From contig NC_064220.1 of NCBI RefSeq assembly GCF_023101765.2, forward strand, positions 868,001 through 932,000: DNA of 64,000 bases, written 5' to 3'. Every line of letters starts with the position of its first letter. The stretch's first letter is position 1. The position numbers were made by a program, and so were the translations under genes. Below are positions 63,932 through 64,000 of the stretch, piece by piece. The DNA is from Spodoptera frugiperda (taxonomy: Eukaryota; Arthropoda; Insecta; Lepidoptera; Noctuidae). Under the pieces are notes generated by a model. It was given only the letters and a program-made list of their open reading frames with translations. It did no database searches and was not told the origin of the DNA.

Positions 63932-64000
63932 ATGGCAGGCTTTGCTCCTCAACGGCTTGAATTTAATTTTCGAACTAAATATCACACACGTGTTCGTTAT
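63932..64000 (+). CDS. open frame running off the right edge (unidentified)
   Basis: ATG in context CGACGAAATGG starts MAGFAPQRLEFNFRTKYH and is open to the last base (23 codons). The region before it is less AT-rich than its surroundings. I do not recognise it; it could be the first exon of the next gene or chance. Confidence 0.22.
   Translation, partial: MAGFAPQRLEFNFRTKYHTRVRY

Overview
This is nuclear DNA from an insect, most likely a moth or butterfly (Lepidoptera). The evidence is split genes with GT-AG introns, AT-rich introns and intergenic DNA, GC-rich coding exons, and many tRNA-headed SINEs, LINE tails and foldback MITEs of types I recognise from lepidopteran genomes. The order is inferred from this repeat style and from the proteins; I cannot name the species. 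I see no viral, bacterial, rRNA or true tRNA genes, and no CRISPR array.

Three protein-coding genes can be read. (1) 7.1-28.5 kb, plus strand: the septate-junction protein Mesh, assembled from 19 shared coding exons whose splice phases all agree. The order is signal peptide, NIDO, IPT/Ig-like region, AMOP, vWD, sushi. It ends in either of two alternative 3' ends, each with its own transmembrane helix, cytoplasmic tail and poly(A) signal: 25085-26040, or 27135-27291 joined to 28274-28535. The predicted proteins are 1490 and 1311 residues. (2) 31.5-47.2 kb, plus strand: a 12-exon, 710-residue LARGE-type bifunctional glycosyltransferase (xylosyl/glucuronyl, dystroglycan matriglycan synthesis) with a DxD motif in each catalytic half. 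(3) 52.3-53.4 kb, minus strand: an intronless IFT57 (intraflagellar transport complex B). A perfect 14-bp palindromic RFX X-box lies about 100 bp upstream of its start codon, which argues for a live ciliary gene and against a dead retrocopy.

The remainder is repeat-rich. LARGE intron 2 holds a 5'-truncated R1-clade LINE in sense orientation, bounded by a perfect 15-bp target-site duplication and ending in poly(A). Its 3' tail matches about ten short repeats scattered through the window. LARGE intron 9 holds an antisense LINE (endonuclease plus reverse transcriptase) broken by what looks like a single homopolymer slip. Mesh intron 1 holds a three-level nested insertion with a 9-bp target-site duplication. 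At 54.5-55.0 kb a 26-bp segment of the R1 tail is amplified into exactly 21 tandem units inside one tail copy. Two same-orientation SINEs flank the alternative Mesh exon B1.

The left 7 kb and right 8 kb carry no readable gene. They hold repeats and weak candidates for promoters or first exons at 1.75-1.9 kb and 56.6-56.8 kb. One open frame starts at 63932 and runs off the right edge. I see no undescribed enzymatic or defence system. The most informative signals are the duplicated Mesh ends, the X-box/IFT57 pair, and the transposon architecture.
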